Made by a program: the position numbers and the translations under genes | Origin: Alphaproteobacteria bacterium 43-37 | GTDB lineage: Bacteria; Pseudomonadota; Alphaproteobacteria; 43-37 | Direction: 5' to 3' | DNA length: 51,168 nucleotides | Assembly: GCA_001897475.1 (NCBI GenBank) | Contig: MKSY01000010.1 | Span: 1 to 51,168, forward strand | The notes under the pieces: generated by a model | Told to the model about the DNA's origin: nothing | Database searches by the model: none | What the model saw: only the letters and a program-made list of their open reading frames with translations | Part shown: one piece after another, positions 43,617 through 51,168 of the stretch | Position numbering within the stretch: the first letter of the stretch is position 1 | Layout of the letters: every line of letters begins with the position of its first letter

Positions 43617-44465
43617 TTAATCCTCTTCCTCAAGTTGCCTTGAAATGATCGACATAAACTCATTGGAAAAAGTATCCAACCGATTGCCATAGCGATTAAT
43701 ATCATTGGATATCTTATTATAAGCAATCACGGCTGGGATTGCTGCTACAAGACCAAGCGCCGTCACAAACAAAGCTTCTGCAATACCTGGCGCCACAACA
43801 GCCAAGCTTGTGTTTTGGCTCATGGCAATGGATTGAAAGCTGTTCATGATTCCCCAAACGGTTCCGAACAACCCGACAAATGGTGCCGTGGAACCAACAG
43901 AGGCTAAGAAACCCATATGGCGCTCGATTTTCTCCATTTCACGGCCAATCGTTACCTGCATGACCCGATCAATGCGCTGTTGCATGGTTGTTTTCAATTC
44001 TGACGCTACAAACCCTTTAGAAACCGAGCGGCGCCATTCGCGCATTGCTGAGGCGAAAACAGCTGTCAACGGATCCTTAATGCGATTGCTGACACGCTCA
44101 TACAGTTGATCCAATGAGCCACCAGACCAAAAAGCCTCCTCAAAGGACTCTGCTTGCTTGTTCAAATAACGAACCTTACGGAATTTGTTAATAATGATGG
44201 TCCAACACCAAATAGATGTCACTATTAGCAAAAGCATCACCACCATCACGATGAAATCAGCTTTCCAGAACATATCCCAAATGGACATACCGCCTTCCAC
44301 AGGCATTGTAGCCGCAGTGGTTGTCGTGGCAGCGTCAACTGCAGGGGCAGAAGCTGTTGCTTGTCCGGCTAACTCAGCCGTTTGAACCGGAGCTGTTTGC
44401 ACGGTTTGAATAGCAGGGGCAGTTGTAGGCATTCCCTGAGCTTTTTGCAGCACATTTTCAGGCAT
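43617..44465 (-). CDS. tolQ: TolQ with N-terminal Ala/Thr/Pro-rich extension
   Basis: The 282-residue MotA/TolQ/ExbB proton-channel protein has TM helices near 70-95, about 190-215 and 225-250. The conserved GLFGTVWGIMNSF and APGIAEALFVTALGLVAAIPA motifs are present. The first ~58 residues are a low-complexity Ala/Thr/Pro extension absent from E. coli TolQ. ATG at 44465 has a perfect AGGAGG five bases upstream. ATG at 44288 (MSIWDMF) also has GGAAGG nearby and gives the classic 223-residue form. Confidence 0.93.
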   Translation of the reverse strand: MPENVLQKAQGMPTTAPAIQTVQTAPVQTAELAGQATASAPAVDAATTTTAATMPVEGGMSIWDMFWKADFIVMVVMLLLIVTSIWCWTIIINKFRKVRYLNKQAESFEEAFWSGGSLDQLYERVSNRIKDPLTAVFASAMREWRRSVSKGFVASELKTTMQQRIDRVMQVTIGREMEKIERHMGFLASVGSTAPFVGLFGTVWGIMNSFQSIAMSQNTSLAVVAPGIAEALFVTALGLVAAIPAVIAYNKISNDINRYGNRLDTFSNEFMSIISRQLEEED

Positions 44466-44646
44466 CAATTCCTCCTCATTTCCATGACCTTATGTTATGC
44501 CTTAATTGCATTTTATGATCAATGAAAACAAATGCGAAGTTTATCAACTTTTAATTATTAGTGTTTTTAATAAGAATTAATTTTTCATTAACGATTCTGT
44601 GGGAGTTTTTCATATGACAATTTCTTATTAATAAAGGAATATTTCT

Positions 44647-45060
44647 ATGAAAATCACGAAATTACTAAGCATAGCGGCACTATTTGTGGCTGCTCTTTTC
44701 TCATTGCCAGAAACATCAGAAGCTGAAATGAGCAACTTAAGCTGTAAAACGAAATGCAACCGCCTCGCTTGTGCGCATGACCCAGAATTAGCTACAAAAT
44801 GCAAAAAAGAGTGCCCAGCTGATACGGTTAAAAACTGCAAAGCATCTGCTAAAAAAGTTGCAAAAAGCGGCAAGCTTTCAGCCGCAACCTGCACGCTAAA
44901 GTGCACAGCTAAAAATTGTGGAAAAAATCCTTCACTTGCTCAACAGTGCATCCATAGCTGCCCTGAAGATCAGGTAACGAAGTGCGCAGCCGCACATAAA
45001 AAAGCTCAAGCTGAAGAAGAAGATGGTGAGGAAGAAGCCGCTCAAGCTGAAGAAGAATAA
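44647..45060 (+). CDS. Secreted Cys-rich protein with two twin-CX3C repeats and acidic tail
   Basis: The 137-residue protein has a signal peptide (cleavage near SEA, about residue 26). The mature part has two repeats with identical spacing, C-x3-C-x4-C-x9-C-x3-C-x7-C (about residues 33-64 and 82-113). A Lys/Ala linker separates them, and a Glu-rich tail follows. A protein with the same spacing lies at 49217-49738. Even Cys count and export suggest disulfide-stapled helical hairpins. I recognise no family. It lies alone between ruvB and tolQ, divergent from tolQ. Confidence 0.8.
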   Translation: MKITKLLSIAALFVAALFSLPETSEAEMSNLSCKTKCNRLACAHDPELATKCKKECPADTVKNCKASAKKVAKSGKLSAATCTLKCTAKNCGKNPSLAQQCIHSCPEDQVTKCAAAHKKAQAEEEDGEEEAAQAEEE

Positions 45061-45083
45061 CATATCTTGAATATGTTTTTCTT

Positions 45084-45107
45084 AAAGGGGGCCCTTTGGT
45101 CCCCTTT
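45084..45107. terminator. Bidirectional terminator between the Cys-rich gene and ruvB
   Basis: AAAGGGGGCC (45084-45093) pairs with GGTCCCCTTT (45098-45107) around a CTTT loop, with one G-T pair. It is flanked by T-rich sequence on one side and A-rich on the other, as expected between convergent genes. Confidence 0.8.
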
Positions 45108-45132
45108 AATTTATCAATTATCATGATAAGTT

Positions 45133-46152
45133 TTATCCACCAAAATCGAGCTGAAAACCTTGTGGTACCGAAAGACCTAAATGCTTGAAAGCCTCATGGG
45201 TAGCGATCCGGCCACGAGGTGTGCGTTGCAAAAACCCTTGCTGGATGAGATATGGCTCGATGACTTCTTCCAACACATCCTTCTGCTCAGATAGATAGGC
45301 TGACAAAGTTTCCAACCCAACAGGGCCTCCATTGTAATGCTCCATAATCGCTAACAAATAGCGCCGATCCATGGCATCAAACCCTTTTTCGTCCACATCT
45401 AAACGCTTGAGAGCCCGGTCAGCCAGGCCAGCGTCAATGCAGTCTTTGCCCTCTACCAACGCAAAGTCTCTCACTCTTCTGAGCAACCTACCCGCGATGC
45501 GCGGCGTCCCTCTTGATCGTCTGGCCACTTCCCGCGCACCATCTGGCGATATCTGGCATCCTAAAATTTGCGCCCCGCGGACAACAATTTTCTCAAGGTC
45601 ATCTACATCATAAAAATTAAGCCTGACAGGGATACCAAACCGATCCCTTAATGGAGATGTGATAAGCCCCGAACGAGTCGTTGCCCCCACAAGGGTAAAG
45701 GGTGGCAGATCAATCTTGATGGAGCGAGCGGCTGGCCCTTCACCGATCATGAGATCCAACTGAAAATCTTCCATTGCTGGGTAAAGAATTTCTTCTACAG
45801 CCGGATTAAGGCGATGAATTTCATCAATGAACAATACATCACGAGGCTGCAAGTTAGTCAGCTGCGCCGCTAAATCTCCTGCCCGCACAATAACTGGGCC
45901 GGATGTGGAACGAAACCCAACACCCATTTCCTGGGCGATGATTTGCGCCAAGGTTGTTTTCCCTAAACCAGGCGGCCCATAGAGCAACACATGATCTAAG
46001 GCCTCTTGGCGCTGCTGAGCTGCTTTAATAAACACTTCAAGGTTAGAACGGGCTTCTTTTTGTCCTATAAATTCAGTTAAGGATTGAGGTCTGATTTTAG
46101 CTTCTAGCAAATCTTGATCTTGGAACTCTTGCTGAACGATACGATTATCCAT
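45133..46152 (-). CDS. ruvB: Holliday junction branch migration ATPase RuvB
   Basis: The 339-residue AAA+ motor has Walker [10 protein letters not shown], Walker [10 protein letters not shown], sensor 1 region GATTRSGL, and a winged-helix C-terminus (RTPRGRIAT). The start ATG shares a base with the ruvA stop (TAATG). It works with RuvA and RuvC in recombination repair. Confidence 0.97.
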   Translation of the reverse strand: MDNRIVQQEFQDQDLLEAKIRPQSLTEFIGQKEARSNLEVFIKAAQQRQEALDHVLLYGPPGLGKTTLAQIIAQEMGVGFRSTSGPVIVRAGDLAAQLTNLQPRDVLFIDEIHRLNPAVEEILYPAMEDFQLDLMIGEGPAARSIKIDLPPFTLVGATTRSGLITSPLRDRFGIPVRLNFYDVDDLEKIVVRGAQILGCQISPDGAREVARRSRGTPRIAGRLLRRVRDFALVEGKDCIDAGLADRALKRLDVDEKGFDAMDRRYLLAIMEHYNGGPVGLETLSAYLSEQKDVLEEVIEPYLIQQGFLQRTPRGRIATHEAFKHLGLSVPQGFQLDFGG

Positions 46153-46760
46153 TATTTAACCCCTTGGGTAAGAGAGTTAAGAGCATGTTTGATGAAATCC
46201 TCCATAGAAGCACTAGGAAGCGATTGTGTTGCCAAGCGAACCGCAGATTCTGCTTCACTCCTTTTATACCCCAAACGACATAAGACAGCCACAGCATCCG
46301 TATTTGCCACAACGGTTTCTGGCTGCTTATGAAAAGACACATCAAAATGGCTTCGTGCCGGTAGTTTATCCTTCAGTTCCATGACAATGCGGGCACCAAG
46401 TTTTGGGCCAACGCCATCTGCTCGCACAAACGCATTTTTATCCTGTATGGCCAAGGCATGAGCTATTTCATCCAAGCTCAAAGCGGAAAGTATCGCAAGC
46501 GCTACCTTTGCGCCAACCCCTTGAACAGTGAGTAAAAGCGTAAACATGCTACGCTCATCTTCATGAGTAAACCCATACAGATCGATGCTATCTTCACGAA
46601 CGAGTGTTTGGATGATTAAGCTGACATTTCCACCCACATTTCCCGATAAAGATTGCCTTGCTTTTTGGCTGATATGAACCAAATAACCAACGCCGTTCAC
46701 ATCAACGAGGACATCATTGAGGCCTGATAACTCCAGTATTCCTCGAAGGCTGGCTATCAT
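46152..46760 (-). CDS. ruvA: Holliday junction DNA helicase subunit RuvA
   Basis: The 202-residue tetrameric junction-binding protein has an N-terminal OB fold ([10 protein letters not shown]...), HhH motifs ([13 protein letters not shown] and [19 protein letters not shown]) and a C-terminal RuvB-binding domain ([15 protein letters not shown]). It overlaps ruvC by four bases. Confidence 0.97.
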   Translation of the reverse strand: MIASLRGILELSGLNDVLVDVNGVGYLVHISQKARQSLSGNVGGNVSLIIQTLVREDSIDLYGFTHEDERSMFTLLLTVQGVGAKVALAILSALSLDEIAHALAIQDKNAFVRADGVGPKLGARIVMELKDKLPARSHFDVSFHKQPETVVANTDAVAVLCRLGYKRSEAESAVRLATQSLPSASMEDFIKHALNSLTQGVK

Positions 46761-47251
46761 TTTTGACCTCTCAAAATATCATTCAACCGAAAGTGTGCAT
46801 GGCAAATAGCAACTGCCAAAGCATCAGCCGCATCCAGCTTAACCTCCCCAGCCATGGGGAGCAAGACTTGAACCATATGACCCATTTGCTTTTTATCTGC
46901 ATGACCAACACCCACCACCGCCTTTTTAATGCGGTTAGCCGAATATTCCGCTACAGGAATATCGCGAAGGGCTGGAACAACAATAGCCATTCCTCTGGCC
47001 AGGCCAAGCTTAAGCGTTGAGGTTGGATTCATGTTTACAAATGTTTCTTCAACAGCAGCTTCATGTGGCTCATGGGTTTCTATGATGTTTTGTAGCCCTT
47101 TGAATAACTCAGCTAGCCTTGCCGCTGTAGTGCCTTTATCTGTCGAGCGAACCACGCCATGGCCAATGTGATGGAGATGATTGCCATTCACACCAATCAC
47201 ACCCCATCCAGTGTTTCTCAATCCTGGGTCAATGCCAATGATTTTGATCAT
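46757..47251 (-). CDS. ruvC: Crossover junction endodeoxyribonuclease RuvC
   Basis: The 164-residue Holliday junction resolvase has IGIDPGLRNTGWG (Asp7), AVEETFVNMNP (Glu) and KLDAADALAVAICH (final Asp pair), making the metal site complete. It lies two bases after yebC in the yebC-ruvC-ruvA-ruvB order. Confidence 0.97.
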   Translation of the reverse strand: MIKIIGIDPGLRNTGWGVIGVNGNHLHHIGHGVVRSTDKGTTAARLAELFKGLQNIIETHEPHEAAVEETFVNMNPTSTLKLGLARGMAIVVPALRDIPVAEYSANRIKKAVVGVGHADKKQMGHMVQVLLPMAGEVKLDAADALAVAICHAHFRLNDILRGQK

Positions 47252-47253
47252 TA

Positions 47254-48000
47254 TTATGCAAGTTTTTGGGCAATAGTATCAGAAACCTCATAATTTGAAA
47301 AAACTGACTGAACATCGTCGTTATCCTCCAAAACATCGATCAGCTTGAACAAGGTTTCAGCCGCATCATCAGGGACTTTGGTGGAAGTTTTGGGCCGCCA
47401 AGCAAGTTGAGCGGACTGTGGGTCACCAAAAGTTTTTATAAAATGATCACGAACGACAGAAAACATCTCCACAGTGGTTATAATTTCATGTCCATGTTCA
47501 TTGGATTCAACATTGTCAGCACCACATTCAATGCCTGCTTCAAAAAATGCGTCTGCGCTTTCTGATGTTTGTGGATAAGTCACCACACCAACACGATCAA
47601 ACATAAAGCTGACACTATTACTTTCACCCAAGCTTCCATTAAATTTATTGAATGCTGCTCTTACTTCAGATGCTGTGCGATTGCGATTATCCGTCAAAGC
47701 TTCCACGATAAATGCCGTGCCAGAAGGGCCATATCCTTCATAGCGAACTTCGGAATAATTGGCAGAATCATCATTGCCCTCACCACGCTTGATAGCGCGG
47801 TCAACGTTATCTTTGGGCATATTCGCTCCACGAGCACTAATAAGGGCTGACCTTAACCTAGGGTTGGAATTAGTATCGCTTCCACCTTCTTTAACTGCCA
47901 CCGTTATTTCACGGATAATTTTTGTGAATATCTTGCCACGCTTAGCATCCTGTGCCCCTTTTCGGTGCATAATATTTTTAAATTGCGAATGACCCGCCAT
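47254..48000 (-). CDS. YebC/PmpR family protein
   Basis: The 248-residue protein has the family start [27 protein letters not shown] and the [23 protein letters not shown] block. Members act as DNA-binding regulators or, as shown recently for some, as ribosome-associated translation factors, so a single function should not be assumed. It is first in the ruv operon. Confidence 0.96.
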   Translation of the reverse strand: MAGHSQFKNIMHRKGAQDAKRGKIFTKIIREITVAVKEGGSDTNSNPRLRSALISARGANMPKDNVDRAIKRGEGNDDSANYSEVRYEGYGPSGTAFIVEALTDNRNRTASEVRAAFNKFNGSLGESNSVSFMFDRVGVVTYPQTSESADAFFEAGIECGADNVESNEHGHEIITTVEMFSVVRDHFIKTFGDPQSAQLAWRPKTSTKVPDDAAETLFKLIDVLEDNDDVQSVFSNYEVSDTIAQKLA

Positions 48001-48084
48001 GAAAAACCTTTACCTTTTTCTCAATCTAATTAGGATTTATACATGCACTATAAAAAAATCGCGCCCCGAAGAGAAGTCTTTTCA

Positions 48085-48310
48085 ATGTCCCCGGTAACAA
48101 AACCTATTATTGTATGGTTTCGCCAAGACCTTAGAATTCAAGATAACCTCTGTTTGTATTACGCTTGCTCCACAGGAAAGCCCTTGGGAGGCCTCAAAAA
48201 AACCTTTTGAGTAAATACTCTATAGTGCTAGGAAAAGATTACCCTAAACATACTGTTGAGCACTCTAAGCAAGGGAAAAAGCCTTAGAAGCATTTAAAAA
48301 AATATTTAAC
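48085..48310 (+). pseudogene. Photolyase remnant, internally deleted and frameshifted
   Basis: ATG 48085 opens a 41-codon frame reading KPIIVWFRQDLRIQDN and LYYACSTGKPL, the N-terminus of a DNA photolyase (cryptochrome family). After the TGA at 48208, DYPKHTVEHSKQGK (48237 onward) and, after a frame change, ALEAFKKIFN (ending 48310) match the C-terminal YP.PIVDH..AR..AL.A..K pattern. More than 400 middle codons are gone. Both ends lie in the right order and strand. Confidence 0.75.
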
Positions 48311-48329
48311 TTCCACCTTAGGATCGAAC

Positions 48330-49220
48330 ATGGATACAAAATTAAAAATACCACCACAGGTACAGCACTCCATCATTGGGGTTTTATGGATGGTTGCTTG
48401 GGCCTGTTGCATCAATCTTGCGATGGTGACAGCCAAATTTCTTACGCCAAATATCAGCAATGCCATGATCATCCTCATGCGCAACCTTTTTGCATTTATT
48501 ATATTGCTTCCTATGATATCCTTGACGAAGGACAGGGTTTTTCAAACAAAGCAGCCATTTAGGCAAGCTGTTAATTCTGTGCTCATTGTGAGTACTATGG
48601 CTTGCACTTATTATGCTTACCGGCACCTCCCCCTCGCGTTTGCTACGTCTATAGGTTTTTCAGGCCCACTCATCACAACTGTTTTATCCATTCTATTTCT
48701 TAAAGACGAAGTCCTCTGGCAAAAATGGCTGTGGATAAGCATCGGGTATTTAGGTGTATTGATCGTTTTGCATCCCATTCAAGTGACCGTCAATTACGCT
48801 GTTTTCATCCTTTTACTGGCCAATGTATTGGCTAGCCTTGCCATCATTAACCGCAAAATATTGCTGAAAACAGATTCTCCTGAATCAATTTTACTGATCG
48901 GAAACACTGGTGGGCTTGTTTTGGCTGCTATTGTCAGCATATTTTTCTGGCAAAACATTGCCTTTAAGGACCTCATCCTCCTTGTTGGTATTGGGAGCTT
49001 CGGTATCTTATCGCAGTATTGCTACTTAAATGCTCTTAAGAACAAGGATCCGTCCTTTGTTTCGCCCTTTGAATATTCAAGATTGATTATGGCTATTCCT
49101 ATCGGAATATGGGTGTTTAATGAGCATTTTAAGTTGACCATAGCAACAGGAGGGCTTTTCATTGTCTTAGCTGGCATAGCCATCTTAAAGCTTCAGTTTA
49201 AGAAAGACTTACAAAGCTAG
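48330..49220 (+). CDS. EamA/DMT family transporter
   Basis: The 296-residue inner-membrane protein has about ten TM helices in two EamA halves (conserved A..Y..LPLAFATSIGFSGPLITTVLSILFLKDEV in half one, EYSRLIMAIPIGIWVFNEH in half two). It is a small-molecule importer or exporter of unknown substrate; some related proteins move S-adenosylmethionine or amino acids. AGGATC precedes the start and lies at the end of the photolyase remnant. It overlaps the next gene tail to tail by four bases. Confidence 0.9.
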   Translation: MDTKLKIPPQVQHSIIGVLWMVAWACCINLAMVTAKFLTPNISNAMIILMRNLFAFIILLPMISLTKDRVFQTKQPFRQAVNSVLIVSTMACTYYAYRHLPLAFATSIGFSGPLITTVLSILFLKDEVLWQKWLWISIGYLGVLIVLHPIQVTVNYAVFILLLANVLASLAIINRKILLKTDSPESILLIGNTGGLVLAAIVSIFFWQNIAFKDLILLVGIGSFGILSQYCYLNALKNKDPSFVSPFEYSRLIMAIPIGIWVFNEHFKLTIATGGLFIVLAGIAILKLQFKKDLQS

Positions 49221-49738
49221 GCTTCTGTCTCATCAGATGAATCTTCCGAGGCTTCGCTTTTGTCATTCGAATCAGATTCATCAGCAGCTGATGATGATGA
49301 TGCATTGTCTGGCTCATCGTCCCCTTGAGCTTTTGCTTCTGTATCCACTGCTGTATCGGATTCCTTTTCAGGCGTATCTTTCTGATCTTCATTGTTATCA
49401 AGAGATTTTTCGCCATCAGATTTTTTATCGTCATTTGATGGTGGCTGTTCATCTGATACCGTAGAAGGATCGTCATTTTGGTTTGTTAGACAAGGGCTAA
49501 ATTTGGCATCTTCTTTGATTTTTTCATCATGATAGCCTTCCTTTTTGGCAACCAATTTGCATTTTGCAATCAACCCTTCATACATCCCACGGCAACTATC
49601 TTGACATTGTTGATAGTTTTCCTGGGATTGCCCGCAAAACTCTTCTGTGCATTTTTTGAGACAAAACCCGGCACTACTTGCCTGGGCTGTAAAAACAAAA
49701 CAAAATTGAAACGCCGCAAGGAAAGTTATTTTCTTCAT
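49217..49738 (-). CDS. Secreted Cys-motif protein with long acidic disordered tail
   Basis: The 173-residue protein has a signal peptide (about 1-20, AQA). One Cys repeat follows, C-x3-C-x4-C-x9-C-x3-C-x10-C (about residues 26-60), with a seventh Cys near 83. The rest (about 87-173) is rich in Asp/Glu/Ser/Lys and surely disordered. The Cys spacing is the same as in the 44647 protein, which also ends acidic. I recognise no family. It is likely exported; the function is unknown. Confidence 0.78.
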   Translation of the reverse strand: MKKITFLAAFQFCFVFTAQASSAGFCLKKCTEEFCGQSQENYQQCQDSCRGMYEGLIAKCKLVAKKEGYHDEKIKEDAKFSPCLTNQNDDPSTVSDEQPPSNDDKKSDGEKSLDNNEDQKDTPEKESDTAVDTEAKAQGDDEPDNASSSSAADESDSNDKSEASEDSSDETEA

Positions 49739-49836
49739 ACCATACTCATCAGGACATTAGATTTTAGTGAGATACTATACCAAAAAAAAAGTGAGGAACA
49801 GACTTTAATCTGCCCCCACCCTATCTTCTATAAATA

Positions 49837-51168
49837 TTACTCAGCAACTTCTTCAGCAGCTGGTTCTTCTTCAGCAGCTGGTTCTTCTGCGGCAACTGGT
49901 TCTTCTGCGACAGCTGGTTCTTCTGCAGCAGCTGGTTCTTCTGCGGCAGCAACTGGTTCTTCTTTAGCGGCTAGTTCTTCTGCAGCAACTGGTTCTTCTG
50001 CAGCAGCTGGTTCTTCTTCAGCAACTGGTTCTTCTTTAGCAGCTGGTTCTTCTTCAGCAGCTGGTTCTTCTTCAGCAACTGGTTCTTCTGCAGCGGCTAG
50101 TTCTTCTTCAGCAGCTGGTTCTTCTGCAGCGGCTAGTTCTTCTTCAGCAGCTGGTTCTTCTGCGGCGGCTGGTTCTTCCGTGGCAGCGGCCTCTGCATCA
50201 TGGCCTGCAACTGGTTCTTCTGCAGCAGCTGGTTCTTCTGCAGCAGCTGGTTCTTCTGCGGCAGCTAGTTCTTCTGCAGCAACTGGTTCTTCTGCGGCAG
50301 CTGGTTCTTCTGCAGCAGCTGGTTCTTCTGCAGCAGCTAGTTCTTCTGCAGCAGCAACTGGTTCTTCTTTAGCGGCTAGTTCTTCTGCGGCAGCTGGTTC
50401 TTCTTTAGCAGCTGGTTCTTCTGCGGCGGCTGGTTCTTCCGTGGCAGCGGCCTCTGCATCATGGCCTGCAGCTGGTTCTTCCGTGGCAGCAGCAGCTGGT
50501 TCTTCTGCAGCGGCTGGTTCTTCTGCGGCAGCTGTAACTTTTGCTTTAACTTTTTTTGCTCTCTTTTGCGCAGCAGCAGCTTTTTCTTCTGCTGTAGAGA
50601 CGGCTCTATCAGCTGTGTCCAGCTTCTCCTTTAACCCTTCTGTCCCTGGCACAAAGTCTAATGCTTCTGAAGTTGCGCGAGCTAAAGAGTGTGTGCCTTT
50701 TCCAGAATTTTTAGCCATGCTGGACAAGGAACCAAAGAAGCTTGTCTTCTTGCTCTTAGCTTTACTTTTCTTATTTTTTCCTTTAACAGAACCTTTGCCT
50801 TTTGTGGCTTTACCTTTAACCGTCTTTACATGGCCTTTGGCAGCGACCTTGCCTTTAACCGCCTTTGCATGACCTTTAGCAGCGACCTTGCCTTTAACAG
50901 CTTTTGCATGGCCTTTGGCAGCGGCTTTACCTTTAACAGCTTTTGCATGGCCTTTGGCAGCGGCTTTACCTTTAACAGCCTTTGCGTGGCCTTTGGCAGC
51001 GGCTTTACCTTTAACAGCTTTTGCGTGGCCTTTGGCAGCGGCTTTACCTTTAACAGCCTTTGCATGGCCCTTAGCGGCGGCTTTACCTTTAACCGCCTTT
51101 GCGTGGCCTTTAGCGGCGGCTTTACCTTTAACCGCCTTTGCATGACCTTTAGCGGCGACCTTGCCTTT
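49837..51168 (-). CDS. 3' part of a charge-segregated histone-like repeat protein
   Basis: One frame is open without a stop from the right edge to TAA at 49837 (443 codons seen); the start is outside the window. In order it has Lys-rich 13-residue repeats (KGHAKAVKGKAAA, about 9 units), and a basic linker with KGKNKKSKAKSKK. A short folded-looking segment follows (about 50740-50600, SFFGSLSSMAK...ALDFVPGTEGLKEKLDTADRAV). It ends in about 230 residues of EEPAA/EEPVA/EELAA repeats. The front resembles bacterial H1/AlgP proteins; the back is strongly acidic. Function is not known. Plus-strand frames across this region are antisense artefacts. Confidence 0.82.
   Translation of the reverse strand, partial: KGKVAAKGHAKAVKGKAAAKGHAKAVKGKAAAKGHAKAVKGKAAAKGHAKAVKGKAAAKGHAKAVKGKAAAKGHAKAVKGKAAAKGHAKAVKGKVAAKGHAKAVKGKVAAKGHVKTVKGKATKGKGSVKGKNKKSKAKSKKTSFFGSLSSMAKNSGKGTHSLARATSEALDFVPGTEGLKEKLDTADRAVSTAEEKAAAAQKRAKKVKAKVTAAAEEPAAAEEPAAAATEEPAAGHDAEAAATEEPAAAEEPAAKEEPAAAEELAAKEEPVAAAEELAAAEEPAAAEEPAAAEEPVAAEELAAAEEPAAAEEPAAAEEPVAGHDAEAAATEEPAAAEEPAAEEELAAAEEPAAEEELAAAEEPVAEEEPAAEEEPAAKEEPVAEEEPAAAEEPVAAEELAAKEEPVAAAEEPAAAEEPAVAEEPVAAEEPAAEEEPAAEEVAE
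49850..50535 (-). repeat. 15-18-bp tandem repeat encoding EEPAA-type units
   Basis: Units of the form GAAGAACC(A/T)GCTGC recur about 45 times with Pro/Leu and Ala/Val swaps. A longer block encoding GHDAEAAATEEPAAAEEPAA occurs twice (about 50170-50220 and 50430-50480), so a segment was duplicated as a whole. Confidence 0.88.
50800..51168 (-). repeat. 39-bp tandem repeat encoding Lys/Ala units
   Basis: Each unit encodes KGHAKAVKGK plus three small residues. About nine units are visible, the leftmost degenerate, and the array runs past the edge. Third-position changes (GCA/GCG, CAT/CAC) show selection on the protein rather than very recent copying. Confidence 0.9.

Noticed and set aside
49529..50872. 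447-codon + strand frame of Gly-Ser-Ser-Ala repeats
   Set aside because: It is the antisense of the EEPAA repeat, whose repeat unit lacks stops in several frames. The minus frame joins a sensible basic region and folded segment and ends cleanly.
50826..51145. Two further open frames across the 39-bp repeats (minus, Lys/Leu-rich; plus, Leu/Ala-rich)
   Set aside because: These are other frames of the same tandem repeat. The KGHAKAVKGKAAA frame is continuous with the downstream gene.

Overview
The window is a chromosomal segment of an alphaproteobacterium. Supporting markers are a zeta-type (DUF1476) ATPase inhibitor, an Hsp20-DUF1150 pair behind a ROSE-like RNA thermometer, a ruvCAB-tol block, a prfB next to a class A PBP, and hflK-hflC-degP. 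The modest G+C, strong overlap of genes, lysine/alanine-rich histone-like proteins, a decayed photolyase and many small secreted proteins of unknown function fit a host-associated lineage such as Holosporales (Paracaedibacter/Odyssella-like). That last step is inference; no rRNA or phylogenetic marker was compared.

Layout. 1-1.2 kb: the 3' part of a large toxin-like gene whose HNH nuclease domain is cut short. 1.2-3.4 kb: yggT-folD-comF-grxC on the + strand. 3.4-10 kb: tRNA-Pro and a tight minus-strand envelope/quality-control operon, rsmI-yraN-dolP-hflK-hflC-degP-ispB, divergent from an LpoA-like lipoprotein gene whose start codon overlaps that of rsmI. 11.2-11.4 kb: tRNA-Glu and tRNA-Lys. 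11.4-15 kb: two large divergent secreted or membrane proteins of unknown function. 15-20.6 kb: accB-accC, acnA and bcp. 20.6-22.7 kb: a two-component ABC transporter with a small coupled ORF, then a second tRNA-Glu. 22.7-27.4 kb: DUF1476, an orphan small-RNA-like unit, a stand-alone UgpB-like binding protein, and two secreted class 3 lipases with a small secreted protein. 27.7-32.2 kb: the phosphatidylethanolamine genes psd and pssA with a glycosyltransferase, DUF167, an MBL hydrolase, then hsp20-DUF1150. 32.5-39.6 kb: hldE, a histone-tailed membrane protein, polA and prfB. 39.7-48 kb: PBP1A, tolA-tolR-tolQ and ruvB-ruvA-ruvC-yebC. 48-51.2 kb: a photolyase remnant, an EamA transporter, an acidic Cys-rich secreted protein, and the 3' part of a strongly charge-segregated repeat protein running off the right edge.

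Most of the window is housekeeping: outer-membrane and peptidoglycan maintenance (LpoA, PBP1A, Tol, DolP, HldE, PE synthesis), membrane proteolysis (HflKC, DegP), DNA repair (RuvABC, Pol I) and core metabolism. The novelty lies in the accessory proteins. Two small secreted proteins share one six-cysteine spacing that contains a twin CX3C motif. Two proteins carry histone-H1-like lysine/alanine tails, one joined to a signal-like helix and one to a long acidic repeat. An orphan transcription unit has near-perfect promoter and terminator signals but no ORF.
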